Origin: Hermodice carunculata
Lineage: Eukaryota; Annelida; Polychaeta; Eunicida; Amphinomidae
Assembly: GCA_964020975.1 (NCBI GenBank)
Contig: OZ026616.1
Span: 84,989,868-85,053,867 of the forward strand
DNA: 64,000 bases
Direction: 5' to 3'
The notes under the pieces are model-generated. The model ran no database searches. It was given only the letters and a program-made list of their open reading frames with translations, and was not told where the DNA came from. The translations under genes were made by a program, and so were the position numbers. Of the stretch, positions 33,301-47,141 are shown in pieces (the first letter of the stretch is position 1; each line of letters starts with the position of its first letter).

Positions 33301-36194
33301 CACACATTGGAGGAGTTATGGACACAGTATGGTTGTGTCTGTGACTCCAGCTAAGCATCTGCACCTGAGGTAACTGCTTGAACTGAGACAGTTCAGACAG
33401 TTGCACAATTGAGGACTGAGGAGGTGCACCTTGAGGATCTTCTCTGCCATAGTGATGATCTGGGGGATTGTCCCACTGCCAAGGACATCCTTGACGTCAT
33501 CGGCCACAGTTCTCACTCGAGTCCAGGACTTCTGAGGAGGTGTCAGACTGGTGTAACCACTCTCCCTCCAAGGCAAAAAAGCCAAGCACACTGTTCAGTG
33601 TGAACATGGCCTTTATGCAGGAAACTCACTCAGGGGAGACAGTATTGCAACCTGCAGCAGCTCAGCCCAAGGCTGTGCCCAGGTCAGCAGAAGTGGCAGA
33701 GACGGCCCCCAAGTTGGAGTTGCCGTTCTCCACTTTCATTGGGGGGGGGGGGGGGGGGGAGTTCATGGAACTTTCCTCTGAGCTGGCAGGTTCATGTGAC
33801 ATGCCTGATAGTGTGTCTTTCGGGGAACGCCTAGCCCAGTGATGCCTGCTGGCTCAGACAAAGTGTCAGCTTTATCAGACTAGGAAGTCCATGTTCAACT
33901 TCATTCCTTTAACGGCTGACGCTCCCTTGAGGGATGGCGACCTCAAAGAAGCAGAGTTGGTCTCCCTGCCCCTCTTAACTCTTGTACATTTTGAGCAGGA
34001 TGTCCAAGCAATGATGATTGTCAGCTTCTCCCTGGGCTGTTCCAGTTTTTTGCCCACGCTGAAGGAGGCGTATGATGACCCAGTGGCACCTGCAGCCACC
34101 AAGCAAGTGGTGGTGGAGACCCTGCTGGGTCTGAAGCAGTCTCCAGACCATGCTCTGTGCCAGTGGAGCCATTACGTTGGACACCAATGTGAGGTTGGTG
34201 CACTGCAATGTACTCCTCTCTGCGACCACCCTGCTGACAGCTGTAAGCAAGGGTGCTTATCAGCTGCCCCTGGATCTGGTGGATCCGGGGCTGTTCAGCC
34301 AGGGAATTGTCCCCCTCCTGAAGTGGGCTGACAATATGGCCAAAGAGAAGTGGCAGAAGTCTCTTGATGAGACTTTGTTTGTGAATGCAAAGTTAGCCAA
34401 GGGGTCAGGTTCCTTCTGTCTGCATGCCGCGGCTGCACACGGCCAGCAGCAGGAGAAGCTGCAGAGGGGAAGGAAGAAGCCAGCCTTTGAAGCTGGGTTC
34501 TTCTGGTCTCAAGGGTGGCCAGAAATTGGCACTGCACTCTAGGAGCACATGCTGATTGTCCAATGCCTTTGAGGGCCCACCGGTTAGTGATCCCTTTCCA
34601 CCTTTCTGGCCAGGATTGGTCGGCAGCACACTAGTGTTGTTTGCTGACCATGAGGGTGCATATCTCGGACGATTTCATGAAAAAAATCATCTATCACAGC
34701 TACGTGTTATGTGTTAGAGTTTGCCAGTTGCACCTCCCCTCCCCTATCAAGAGTTCCCTTTTCTTTTAATCTGCCTTGCGAGGAGGTGGATCGAAAACTT
34801 TTGAACAAGGTGGTGCTAAAGCTTGTGGACAAACAAGCCATCAAGCCAGTGTTGGACAATGGGTCCCCAGGCTTTTGTAGTTGTCTCTTTTTTGGTGCCG
34901 AAAAGAGATGGTGGACAAAGACTGGTCATGTACTTGTCGCAGCTTAACTCTTATCTTTTTGAATAGCACCTTAAGATGGAGAGCCCAGCCTCCATCATCG
35001 AGGTAATGTGACAAAGCGATATGGCAACCTTGATTGACCTGGAAGAGACATTCTTCCATATTTCCGTCGCTAAGAGATCGCGGAAATTCCTGCACTTTGT
35101 AGTCGATGGCAAGGCTTTTCAGTTCAAAGCTCTGTAATTTGGCCCAGAGTCTGCACCGCTAGTCTTTACTCAGGTCATGGGTGAGGTGGCTGCATTTGTG
35201 CACCAACAAGGGATGCGATTACACATTCATTTGGAGGATTGGCTCCTTGGGTCTCACAACAAGGACCTTCTGAAGGACAAGCAGTTCATTAGAGAACTGT
35301 GTGCGAGGCTAGGCCTGATTGTGAATCTGCCAAAGTCCAACCTGACTCCCTCAAGAGAATTTGTGTTCTTGGGGATTCAGTATTTGATAGTCGTTTTTAT
35401 CTGTCGGCCATCAGAAGACCGATGGAAGAGGTTCTTGGCTGTCTTGAAACAGTTCAAGGGGGCCTCAGCCCCAATGACACATCAATGGATGCCCTTGATA
35501 GGGAGGCTGACATTCATGAACCCTCCGGTCCCTAAGGGAAGATACATTGTCGACCGATTCAGCTCAGTTTCTTAGATTGCTGGCATCAAAAGAGGCATCT
35601 CCTATCTCAATGTCTTGGAATACAGCCATATAATCAGCCACATCAATGGATGCCCTTGGCAGGGAGGCTGACATCCATCCATGAACCCTCCGGTCCCTAA
35701 GGGAAGATACATTGTCGACCGATTCAGCTCAGTTTCCTAGATTGCTGGCATCAAAAGAGGCATCTCTTATCTCAATGTATTGGAATACAGCCATATAATC
35801 AGCTGATTTTTAAGTTTGTGGTCTCGCTGTGTGAATGTAATGGCAGGCAAGACCCTGGTGCCCTTCATCATTGAGGTGACTTTGTTCATCAATGCCTCCC
35901 TGCAATGCTGTGGAGCTCATCTGGACTCTGAGGCAGCCTCAGGTGAACAGTCCTCTCAGTGGAGGTGGCTTGCCATCAATTGGCCACAGTTTGAAGCAAT
36001 CTGTCGTGCACTTGTCCAGTTTCAGTCACAGCTGGAGAACAAATACATCTTGATGTGCGACAACTGCACGGCATTGGAATATATCAACAAACAGGGAGGT
36101 GCCAGGTCGAAAAGGTTGTTCTCTCTGGCCAAGTTGATCCTCCTCTGGTTCCGTCAGAATGAGATCAGGCTCTGCTGTCAGCACATAATTGGTG

Positions 36195-36365
36195 TATTGA
36201 TTGATTGATGGTTTGATTTTGATTTATTTTGTTCAGGTTCTATACAATACATAAACTTTACATTAAAATGCTTGGAGAAAATAGGATGGCACCAGAAAGT
36301 CTCGTGGACTTATTGCTATGGTGGTCCTTTTATCTCTTCACTACATACGTACAAATAGCACAGGG
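36195..36365 (-). mobile_element. LINE/SINE 3' tail inserted in the DIRS fossil
   Basis: On plus it begins TTGATTGATTGATGG (i.e. a CAAT-type tail on minus) followed by ~150 bp of AT-rich sequence unlike the GC-rich host element, which resumes at GTTACCTGAATGTCAAGGCC. The tail resembles the (TTGA)n tails of the LINE at 24-25.4 kb. Confidence 0.45.
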
Positions 36366-38200
36366 TTACCTGAATGTCAAGGCCGATCTGCTATCGTGCT
36401 GATTGCAGGGGATTCAGACTGAGTGGTCTGTGAACCCCCGAGTGGTCAAAGCAATCTGGGCCATTTGGGGTTGACCGTGCAGCACATCAATATCTTGGCC
36501 ACCAGGGGCAGTCACCAGATTGATACCTTTGTGTCCCCATTTTCAGACAAGATGGCATGGGTGACAGATGGCATGTCGATTCCCTGGAAGGGAATGTGGG
36601 CATGCTTTTCCTCCAACCCCACTCTTGCCAAACATTCTTTGCAGGATTCAGGAGCAGCAGTGTGCAGTCCTTTTTGTGGGCCTGTGGTGGGCCAACAGGA
36701 ATCGTCCTTGGATGTGCAGGAGTTGAATGTACAGCCTCCTCGGTCACTGCTGCTTCTCTCTTAACTGCTCAAGAAACCAAGATCCAACAGGTTCCACCAC
36801 AATCTTAGTTTTTCAGGCTTCACGTCCGGTGACTATTGCCAAGGGCATTACGTCAGCCATTTCCAGAGGAGATGGCATGGGTGACAGATGGCATGTTGAT
36901 TTCGTGGAAGGGAATGTGGGCATGCTTTTCCTCCAACCCCACTCTTGCCAAACATTCTTTGCAAGATTCAGGAGCAGCAGTGTGCAGTCCTTTTTGTGGG
37001 CCTGTGGTGGGCCAAGAGGAATGATCCTTGGATGTGTTGGAGTTGAATGTACAGCCTCTTCGGTCACTGCTTCTTCTCCCTCAACTGCTCAAGAAACCAA
37101 GATCCAACAGGTTGGACCACAATCTTAGTTTCTCAGGCTTCACGTCTGGTGACTATCGCCAAGGGCATTACTTCAGCCTGCTTCTCTAAGGAAGTGGCTG
37201 AAAGAGTTGCCCGGGGAAAACTGCGCTACTCTCCTTTGAAGATCTATGACTCAAGGTGGCACAAATTTGCTTCTTGGTGTGCTTCTAAGAACTTCTCGCC
37301 TTGGGAGGCATCAGTCCAACAGATGGAACACTTTCTTTTGAGTTTGTATGAGGAAGGGCACTTGAAGGTATGAACCATATAGGGATACAAGTCTGCCATT
37401 GCGGCTGCCCTTAACACCAAGGGCCAGAGTTTAGGGAATTATCCTTTTCTCTGCGGAATTGTAAGTAGCTTCTACATAGACCTTCCAGTGGAAAGTAATC
37501 TAGTGCCTCACTGGGATCTGTCTGTGGTTCTTGGGGCTCTCATCAGGCCTTCGTTCAAGCCTAAGAATATGGCTATGATGGATCTGGAGATCCTTACCTT
37601 AGGTCTACCCAAAGGCACTAAGCCTGGAGAGATACATGCCTTGGATACATCCCTCATGCAGTGTCTGCTGATGGGAAGGATGTTTTTCTGAGGCCTTGTG
37701 TGGGATTTGTGTGTAAGAAACAGGTGGCATGTGACCCTTCAAAGGCCTTGAGGGGTTTTTGGGTCAAGTCACTCTTGGCGACAATGTCCAAGTCCAAGCC
37801 AGATTGGACCCTTTGTCCTGTTAGAGTGCTCCTGTTCAACATGAGTAGGACCTATCATCATAGAGCTGGGCAGAAACGTTTGGTTTTTCCTCGCAGGCAG
37901 AGGGAGTCTTGGGTCTGTCACCTAACACCATCTCAGGATGGATGAAGAAAATGATTTCCTTGGCCTACCAGGTGACCGGGAAGATAGTGGAGCTGGTACA
38001 TCTTCATTCTCTCTGGGCTCATGAAACTAGGGTGTTCTCAGCCACCTGGGATGTTTTACGCAGCATATCAGCACAGGATATTATGACTGAGCCTTGCTGG
38101 TGCTCCCATAACACCCTTTACATCCTTCTATGTGAGACTTGGTGAAGTGGAAGCTTGGCTGTTGGTGCTGAAATGTAGGGCCTGTCATTTTGTACAATGG

Positions 38201-39040
38201 TGGAAAATGGACTGAAATCATAGAACACTTAATTTAAAATTTATTTTAAAATCAAAATGGAATTGCTAACATTCAAACAGAATTTTCCATTTATGATTTT
38301 CAAAGTGCCCAAAACAATAACATCGGTCATCACCTGTACTCGGTTTTCATCAATGGGCTTTCCTGCAATTCATAGAACACTTGTTACTATGTATAGTTAA
38401 GATTAGAAAATCAGAGATAGTTTTATTCAAGCATATAGGAATATATGCAGGAAAGCACAGGCAACATTGAAGTTATTTAGAATTTTTCATAAATTTAGTT
38501 CATTTGCAATGTTCATTCTTCTACAAGAATGAACATTAATGATTAGTTCAAGTGTTAACACATTTTTCATCACAGCAATAAAATGATGATAGATTTATTG
38601 ATATTGTGAGACTGTCTTGTTTGCAATCCTGATGATGATGATCTGATCATTTGCTCAGCTCTTATCATGGCCTTTCACACACAGTCATTCCTCTGCAGTT
38701 CCTGTGAATGAATGCATGCACCATTTGAACCTTACTTGAAAAGCACAAATTTAGATTCATTATTTACATTTACAAAGCGACAAAATATTATCTGGGGTCA
38801 TCTATCATAAGCTAAATTAATGTTACAATTGTGTTTACTCCACTTATTTTCTCTATATATAAGAAATGCATATGTAAATTACATTTGAAAGCTGAATTAG
38901 TGTACACCAGAGTGAAATGGAATTGAAGTGGAATTTGCTGTTTCACCAAATGGAAAAAGACAAATTTTGAAATGGAAAATGACGGAGACTGGAAGTGCTT
39001 CTCAATGGATGCTTCCAACTGGTCTTAGCATGTGTTTCAC
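38201..39040. other. Spacer between the two DIRS fossils
   Basis: AT-rich, no coding signal. Holds a perfect 13-bp-stem hairpin with CTAC loop, AATGTTCATTCTT / AAGAATGAACATT (38508-38537), and a short GATGAT stretch near 38630. Confidence 0.5.
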
Positions 39041-39049
39041 TCAGCCCTC

Positions 39050-42000
39050 CTAATTCAAGAGAATTAGAGAAGGGTGCACCAGGGATCCAGGATAGTTTTC
39101 TGGGCCATGGCTCTTAAGTGCACAGTTTTTGGTCTAGACTCTTCCGAGGTTCCTCTCGCTTTCAGTCTGATGGTACATCAGCTTAAATGACCCATGGTGT
39201 TGTACTGTGTGTGCTTAATATAAGGTTTTTCAACATAAAACTATTATCCAGAAGCAGTATTCACCATACGTCACCAGAAGTCCCACCCAAGCATCCCCAC
39301 TGTTCAGTCCCCTTTCTCTTGTGTAGGAAACAGAATGACGCATGCTGGCTAGTACACACTGCCATCACCAGGAGCCCTACTCTCATGGGACACAAGGCTC
39401 TTTCCTCCGGGGAAAGAGCAGTATCCATGGCACAGAGGGAAAAACCCCTTGAAGGCTGTAGCCAGATCTCGAGCCACTTGGTTCTTTGCAAGGAAGCCCA
39501 AGAGAGGCCTCAGTGTCACCTGGGAGTAGTCAAGTGACCATTTGATTCACTCATGTGCTACAGCATGGATCTTGCTTCTTTGAGCTCCTTAAGTGAGTGT
39601 TAAAACTTTTCCATGTCCAGAACTTGAGGTCCATCTGTCAGAGGTCCTCTCAGGCACTCAAAGGGCCACTTCTTCAACATGACTGAGACCAACAGAAGAT
39701 CCCACCATGGTAGGACCTGCCTGGCTGCCGGTCTGTCAGTGTAGAAGGATGCGATGAGCGCGGACAGAAAGGGATCGTTCCCAATGCAAATGTCTAAGAC
39801 ATTCATGAGGGTTGAGGTGATGGCTGATCGGACTCCCTCCACTGCTCTTGAGCTCTTGCCAAGGACTTCCCACTGATAAGCAGGAAGTTGGCAATGTCCT
39901 CAATGCACGGAGACCAAGGATGTATTCTCCACCTGGTGCACCAGTCTGAAAACACTGTCTGACCAGCCAAGTAAACATTCAGAGAAGAGGATTGAAGCCA
40001 CCTCTGGCAATTCTATGTGTGACCGATTCTGAGAAACCTCTTTTGCAGATGTGTTGTGCTACATCCATCAAGCATGGCCGTTGAGCACCTGAGGGTTCCT
40101 GTGGAACACCCTCATCCCCAGTTGCACCAGAAGCTTCAGCCATGCTGATGAATGTAGCAGGGGCTCAACACTTAATTCCAAGAGGTCTATGTATGGACTA
40201 ATCTATCCTCAGTCACCAGGGGGCGACCAGAATTAAATTGCAGTTGTGTGACCAAACCTTCCCCAGTACCCTCAGTGGATCTGCAGAGGTGGAAAGGCGT
40301 ACACCCATGGGTTCCTCCAGTCAATGGCTAGAGTGTCCACTGCTAGGTCCTGGGGGGTCCAGGACTCGCAAGATGTAAACTGGTAGTTTCCCATTCTCGC
40401 AATTCACGAACAGATCCACATGTGGAGTTCCCCATCTGGCCTACATGGTTTGAATGACCCATAGGTGGAGCAACCACTCTGTCCCTACTAGATGACCTCT
40501 TCTCGAAAGTTGGTCGACCAGGACATTTTAATGTTCCAGTACATGCCTCCTGTGCGTGCGGACGTCTGGTTCGGAGCACCAAGTGATGCATCTGGCCAGC
40601 TCAGTCAGCCTGCAGGAATGTGATCCACCTTGCCAGTTGAGGTAGGTATTCCCGGTCCTGCTGTTCACATCATGAGAATATGTTTGTGCTCCACTAGGTC
40701 TTGGAAGTGGAGGAACGCCAAGCATATTGCCTCCAATTCCAACCAGTTTATGTGGTGAGATGCAGGCGAAATGCACTGGTCAATGGCCCGGCGCTGGTCA
40801 GCTCTCCATGTGAGCTCCCCACTGGGACCGAAAAAAGTCTAGATGATAAACTGTGCCTGAAAAGGAGCCAGCGTCTGTCGGGACATGCCTTTCTCCCAAA
40901 CTTTCTACCACCAAAGGTGCAGATGGTCCTCAGGGAGGACCGGCACTGGGGCATGATAGCCCTGGTTCCTTGACTGTCTGTCCCACAGTGCGTGCTGCAA
41001 GGTATTATGGTGAAGGCCACCAAGTGGCTCCTGGGAGTCCATCGAGGACACAGAGCACATCAGGGCTTGCCACTGTTGTGCTGAGAGAACCATGTGAGTC
41101 GGAAAAGCTCGGAGCAGGGACTGAAGTCTTTCCCACCTGTCCTCCAAGGGGCAACAGATGTAGGCAACCTGGTAGAAGTGGGTGCAGAGAAAGACATAAG
41201 TCGGTTCACAATCAGGCCCAAGCATTGGCATAGTTTCAGAATGGTCTGTGCATGACGTTGCGATTCCAGATGCTGAAGAGCCAAGATAAGCCAGTTGTCC
41301 AGGTACACGAATGCGAATGCTGGTCTGGTGGAAGTAAGCAGCACCTGTCTGTGCAAACTGGGTTAAGACCACAGTGCCTATGGCCTGCAACTTTGTACTC
41401 CTAACCATAGACTCCAAGGCACGGGCAACCCTCAGGTCAGTGGTCAGAGATGCACTGGTCATCTTGAAGTAAGCTGGGCGATCCGGACCTCCCAAAGGAG
41501 ATCTCTTGCTGCCCTGCTTGTGACTATGTCACCTCTTCTCTTCACTCCCACGGGGGTTTCTGGTGTAAAGATAGCAGCCACCTGAGTCTGTGAATGAGTC
41601 ATGTGGGTTCGTCTTTGCATCTCTAGTGGTGCTGCTGGTGAAGATTCAACGGAGTCAGATTCTAAAGCTTGGCGATTGGCAGCTATGGCCTGCCGCCTAC
41701 ACCTTGCTCAATCCTTCTTCCTCTGTGCCTGCTCATAGAGCAGTCATTTGTCTTCTCCCCAATCCTCACAGCATCTGCACGTTTGTTCAAGAGAACAAAC
41801 ATGACCCAACTGAAGGTGACAACCATGGCAATGCTTATAACCGTCCCAGGCTGCCATATAGTGGTTCCGCGAGTCCAGTTTCTGTCCTCAATCCAACAAG
41901 GATGTGGGGGAAGTGGTCATTGGATCAACACTACTGGCTCGCTGTGGAAAGGCACGAATTGTCTGTTGTACAGTCTTCCTGCTCTCTGTTATATGTATAC

Positions 42001-42400
42001 AAACACCATCTTGAAAATCTAGGTTTCAAGCCGAACAGCCAGCTCTACTCCCAACTGTTTCAAAGGTATCCGCAGGACAGAAAGATGCTATCTAGGTCTC
42101 GAACGAGTCCTGGACCACGTTAAGAAATGATTTTCTGCAAAAGGGAACATGTGTAAAGCACTAGAACAGTGATGGTGAACAAAAGTTCACCAAGCTTCAA
42201 CTTGAACGAGCAAGCCAGTAATGGTGCCTAAAAGAGGAAGGACAATTGGGGAGCATGCACCAGGAGTCACCACTGGATACATAGAAACCAAGGGGTGGCA
42301 CCATGGGACCGTCAGGTTTTTGGAACAATCAAGTGGGTGAACTCAACTCGATTACTTGGGCATTCCACCCAGACACAGAGGTCTAGGCAATGGTGGTCAA
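39050..42400 (-). mobile_element. DIRS/Ngaro-type retroelement fossil (minus)
   Basis: Read on minus: possible gag-like part (42.4-41.5 kb), reverse transcriptase part (about 41.5-40.9 kb; AFVYLDNWLIL, the YLDDW box), RNase H (about 40.8-40.4 kb; NTYLNWQGGSHSCRLTELAR), and tyrosine recombinase (about 39.84-39.2 kb; GVRSAITSTLMNVLDICIGN, PALCPMRV-like CPVRA block). Same order as the plus copy to its left but divergent. Broken, with several to ten breaks; looks old and partly lost. Ends approximate. Confidence 0.72.
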
Positions 42401-42419
42401 GAGGTAATGTTGTGTAACT

Positions 42420-44647
42420 AATAGCTCATTCAGTGCAATTCTTGATTGAACCATACAGCTCCCCTGGTTGCAATAAACTTTTTTTCCTTTAAGAAACAAG
42501 CTTATATGCACTCTACAAGAGAGAAAACTAAGACAATAAACAGTTATTTTTATAAGCATTTTTATTTCATTTCATTGTGCTCCATACACTTAATAATATC
42601 ACAAGAGATTTCAACAAAATACAGGTACGTGTACCAAATTGGTAACAGTGCCTTTTACATACACAAATTCAATATAAACTGATCAAAAGCATTTTTACAG
42701 ACAAAAAAATAAATCACATTTGAACTAAACTGGTATTACAAGTACATGTAAATGCAAAATAATATTTCTATACATTACAATTTACAAGGACAACTATGTG
42801 GTGTATCATACACTCCAATACATATAAATGTACATGTGTATACTCAGTGTATTGTGAGGTTTATGTGCTACTCTGAACACCTACAACAAATATAATGGTC
42901 CCTGTATAGCTTCCTTTCACAGGCCATGCTCATTCACAAAATTCTTGCCTTTTTCCTGGAATGTGATGGAATAAATCACTCGTCAGTTTGTACAATATAT
43001 CCCAAATCTGTTGTTTTCCTCACCTCTTCACAATTCTGAGGGATATATGTTCTAGGGGGATCTCTGAAGGTAAAGATCAGTATCATCACTGAGTATCTCC
43101 TTTGTAGCCCAAGTACCTCATTATACTTCTGACAATTAAAATGGTCCCTTGAACCTCAGAACCAACTGCAGAAGGGACTAAGGATGTACAGTGGTGGTGG
43201 CCACATACAGCAGGTGACCTGTCATTGCAGGTAAACTAAAAAAGAAATTGACTTGTAGTGATGAAAAATTTGGCCCCAAAGAGCAGGTAACCTGTTACTG
43301 CAGTGGCTGCATACAGCAGGTACCACTGTTTTTCCATAACTGAAATGAAGCTCAATCTAGCCCTAGCACCAAGAACAGTTCTTCAACCCAACTTATGAAC
43401 ATGATTCTGCAACACCCAGAAGCTGACCACAGTTCTGTACTTATATTGTACACTCTCTGAGTGACAGCTGTACAGTGGTCACTCCTTGGACAGCGCACCT
43501 AACAAGTTTAAAAGGGACCTTACTTGATGTATTGCCATTTTAAGAACTTTTGAACTATTAAACATTCAAGTCACTGTCTGGCGTCATAAATTAAACTACT
43601 TTTTTAAAGCATAATTTTCATCTTGTCTTCAAATGTAACATGGCATACCACAACAGCCTTCTTGGGTACAGTAAGGAAGCAATGTCCCCAGAGTGAGTCA
43701 AAACTTGCTGAACCAGTTCTCACATGCAGCAGAGGCCATATTGACAAAGAGTTTAATCTGATCCTGAATTTAATGCTAAAATGAAAGTCAATGTGCCTTT
43801 TGGCCTTGAACTACCGAATCGTTGACCTAAGGTTTGATCTAAACTTGCAGGATTAATTAATCTATATTATCCACTGTTGTATGAACTTTGGCTTTAAAGT
43901 TTCCATTTTAGTAAAACAATCTTGAATTATTCCAGACTTTAATCCTGGATCAAAAGATTAAATACAGTATCAAACTAAAATTGACTTCATTAAATGTGCC
44001 TGTAAATCCTTAAGTTCATATTGTAGCCAAGAGCATATACTAGCTAATCCTCGAAGTTTTGATCAAATATTGAGCCAAGGAATAAGTAGTTTAGGGCGCA
44101 AACCACATTGATTTAATTTTAGGAATTAAGTTAGAATCGGATCAAATTCTTTGTGAATACGACCACAAGCACAGTGACATTGTATATATGACTGTCCTCT
44201 CATTGAGGCAGACTACAGCAAGTAGTTTCCAAATCCACATCAAACAATTTTTGTGCAGGAAACCATGATTTGCATTTATATATATTGCATTTAAGGCAAT
44301 GTCCGACTGATTTTGGAGTCTTGTTCATTCTGAAATTTGGGAACATTTTGGTAGCTATATATGTTGTCTATCATGTCTTAATTCAGTAGTTCTAGCCTTA
44401 ATACAATCTGAAGAAATTTACAAAATACTGTCAAATTTTACATGGTAGTCAATGGACCACGTTAACCTTTGGATTTGGATTCCTGACAATGGGCATGATG
44501 GGTATCTGCTCTAAAATGTCTGTTTCACATGGATATTTCTCCAAAGTAAATTCAGATAATCAAACAGAAACTGATTTACTCCCAAAAATTCTCTAGAGCA
44601 AAAATGTATCGCAGATTTTCTATGCAATGATCAGTTTTTGTAAATAC
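42420..44647. other. No recognised coding; possible gene 3' end on minus
   Basis: AT-rich, unique-looking. AATAAA on the minus strand at 42561-42566 could be a polyadenylation signal for a transcript coming from the right. No domain-bearing frame. Confidence 0.3.
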
Positions 44648-44835
44648 CAGTGTTTCCGTTAACCCCAAATGGGGGTATATTACTCTTTCAAAACCTGAAA
44701 CACACTCAGAGAAAATTCTAAAGTGTTACAAATCTTGTTTAAATCTACATGTAAACTTGGCAAAAATCTATTCTTCTGCCCTGAATTTCCCCCTTATTGT
44801 GACATACTGAAACAAAAAATCCTAATGAAAACAAT
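44648..44835. mobile_element. Short hAT-like MITE, copy 2
   Basis: Same family and orientation as 29251-29434: CAGTGTTTCCGTTAACC, AAATGGGGGTATATTACTCT, ending TCCTAATGAAAACAATG (a decayed CAGTG end). Confidence 0.6.
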
Positions 44836-47141
44836 GAATTCATATCAAAAATGAAAAGTCCCACAAACTTAACCAATTTCACAAAACAACCATTTTCCAA
44901 TTTTTGTATCACCACTGTAAATAAACAGATACAGTTGTGAAAAATTGCTGCCATGCTTTTACAGATACATGTATTGAGATTATAATGGCACAAAATTAGA
45001 CAATTTTAGTTTGAATATTTTTTGAGAAATATCCAAAATTTTACTCAAACCACATTTTTACCAAGAACGTGTGTGCCTATCTGATGTAACAATTTTGAGT
45101 TCCATCTGAAGTGCAGACAAATTCTGCAAAACTTGCTGTCAGTGCATAGGTTCACAGTAAGGGCTGCATGTTTCTGTGATATTTGGAGTGAAAGTGAGGT
45201 CACTTTTCCAGGTTGGACATTACCTTAAGCCAAAAGGAATATTACTTTTGTGTATTTGGCATTTTTCTATTCATAACATGTACATCTATGTAAACTGATA
45301 CATGAGATAAGCCACTCAAATAATCATTACAAAGAGCACCACTGGGCCAAAGGCATCCAAAGGCCAGGTGAACTGATCATAGCCTCTTGACCAGTGCTGC
45401 CCTCTGGCAACGCTAGTGTTCTATTTCTATCGCATTATTGCAAAACAGCCACTGACAGAAACATAATGCTTAACCATATAAGTGCATATAAGCAAATTTG
45501 GCAGTGTTTCATTATTATCATTTTTTAAAGTAACTTCATGTATGCACACAATAATTCTTTGCTACCTGAATACAAATGTAAACACACCTTTCACAATACA
45601 GTTATTCTTTAAGTTGATCTAATTGCTGACAAGGAGATCAAATTTTGTGTTTTCCGTAATTGATCTACAAAGACATTTCATGATACATGTATCTCCTACA
45701 TCTTTATGTTCAGTCAATGACATGATTCAGTAAGGATCCCTATTCCTTTTAAGGAGAGAAAGGGCACATGTCCCTGCCATATACCAACTTACTGTCTGAA
45801 GTTTGCCCTTGTCCAATTGCTGTGTGTATAATATTTATAAGACAGAAAAAACCACTAAATTTCAGGAATGTAGTACATGTATGAACATTTTCTGCATGGT
45901 TGGAAGAAGGTTAGAGTATATGTATTCCATCCCTGTGACTCGTGAGTTTTTCAACTTTTTGAAGACCCTGATAAAGACATCAGAATCTGTTGACAACATG
46001 ATTATAAAGAAATCAACATACTTGACCTCATGAGCTTCATAAATATCACCATATTTGACCCTATATTATTAATTAACAGGTCATGAACATCCATTCATCT
46101 CACCCAGGACCTTCTTATGGCAAAACTAGACATCACTGCAGAAGCAAGCATCTGTCACCAATGTACACTTTCAATGCAACCCTTCTAAAGGACTGTCACC
46201 ATTGGCAATAGGACAGTCTGAGGTGATCGGTTTCTTAATTACCATGTGGGAATCAATGTGTGATGGTCAGACACACCCACAGATGTAATGACTACATGCC
46301 AGTCACCTCACAGGCTATCATTTATGTTTATTAAAGATATGCCCCTTTCCCTTGTTCATCTGTTGATGGCCAGTAAACGGCTCACAGCAATAAGGATTGT
46401 CTACGGAAAGATTGAAGCATGCTACAGTTTGAGAATTAGACACTGGTTGATAGGTCTCCGTGTCATCATGACCTTGACCTCTGACCTGAACACCCAACAT
46501 CAATAGGGTTCATCTGCTGTCCATGATAAAATGTCCTCATAAATTTGAGAAATGTAGCTTGTAAGTTATTGATCAGACACAATTTAACTATCAAGGCAAG
46601 ACTATAAACCACGCTCCTTATACTTGTACTGTTAACAACCCTTTTCAAATATTATGTGAAAGGGGTTAATATAGGGTTTGTCTTTTCAAAAACATTGCCA
46701 ATAAAATCTTAAAACCTAAATATTACATACCTGTCCTGCTACATTCAACTCTATGAAGATCCAAAGCTATATAAAGAGAAATATGCACATGGTCTTAATA
46801 TTGGAATTTAGGACCCCAGATGGCAGCACTCGATGGTGTTCATTAGCATAAATCTGGCTTTTTGCTTGATAAAAGCTTGAGCGGAATTTGTTGCTATGCG
46901 CGTTAGTAAAATTATGCAAATGATCACATCCATGTGCTGCCCTCTGGAGCTCTAAAATAGTCTATTAGCAGTATACTATAACAAATTTGCCACCTGATAA
47001 CATTAACTCTTTTCCCCTTTAACTTGTCAAATCTCTGCTTACTTTTAATCTTATTTCATCCAAACTAATCACTTTGAGTGAAAATTGTACACAAAACATG
47101 CCCATACAACCCCTTCCCTGCTGTACACACATGTAGCACAC
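44836..47141. other. No recognised gene
   Basis: AT-rich. A small palindrome TTAACAACCCTTTTCA / TGAAAGGGGTTAA (46632-46669) looks like two TTAA-MITE ends fused without a body. No coding signal. Confidence 0.45.

Larger units (their letters stand above)
31850..38200 (+). mobile_element. DIRS/Ngaro-type retroelement fossil (plus)
   Basis: Parts in order: gag-like region with internal tandem repeats (about 32-34.5 kb), reverse transcriptase (about 34.7-35.6 kb; VDRKLLNKVVLKLVDKQAIK and LHIHLEDWLLG blocks), RNase H (about 35.85-36.2 kb; ILMCDNCTALEYINKQGG), a methyltransferase-like linker (about 36.4-37.1 kb), and tyrosine recombinase (about 37.2-38.15 kb; ARGKLRYSPLKIYDSRWHKF, CPVRVLLF, LWAHETRVF). 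It is more GC-rich than its surroundings. Broken in many places (on the order of ten or more breaks), with internal segmental duplications and an inserted LINE/SINE tail. Ends approximate. Confidence 0.8.

Noticed and set aside
41590-42123. 177-codon plus-strand frame
   Set aside because: It lies opposite the minus-strand DIRS-type fossil, with no recognisable domain; most likely a shadow frame.
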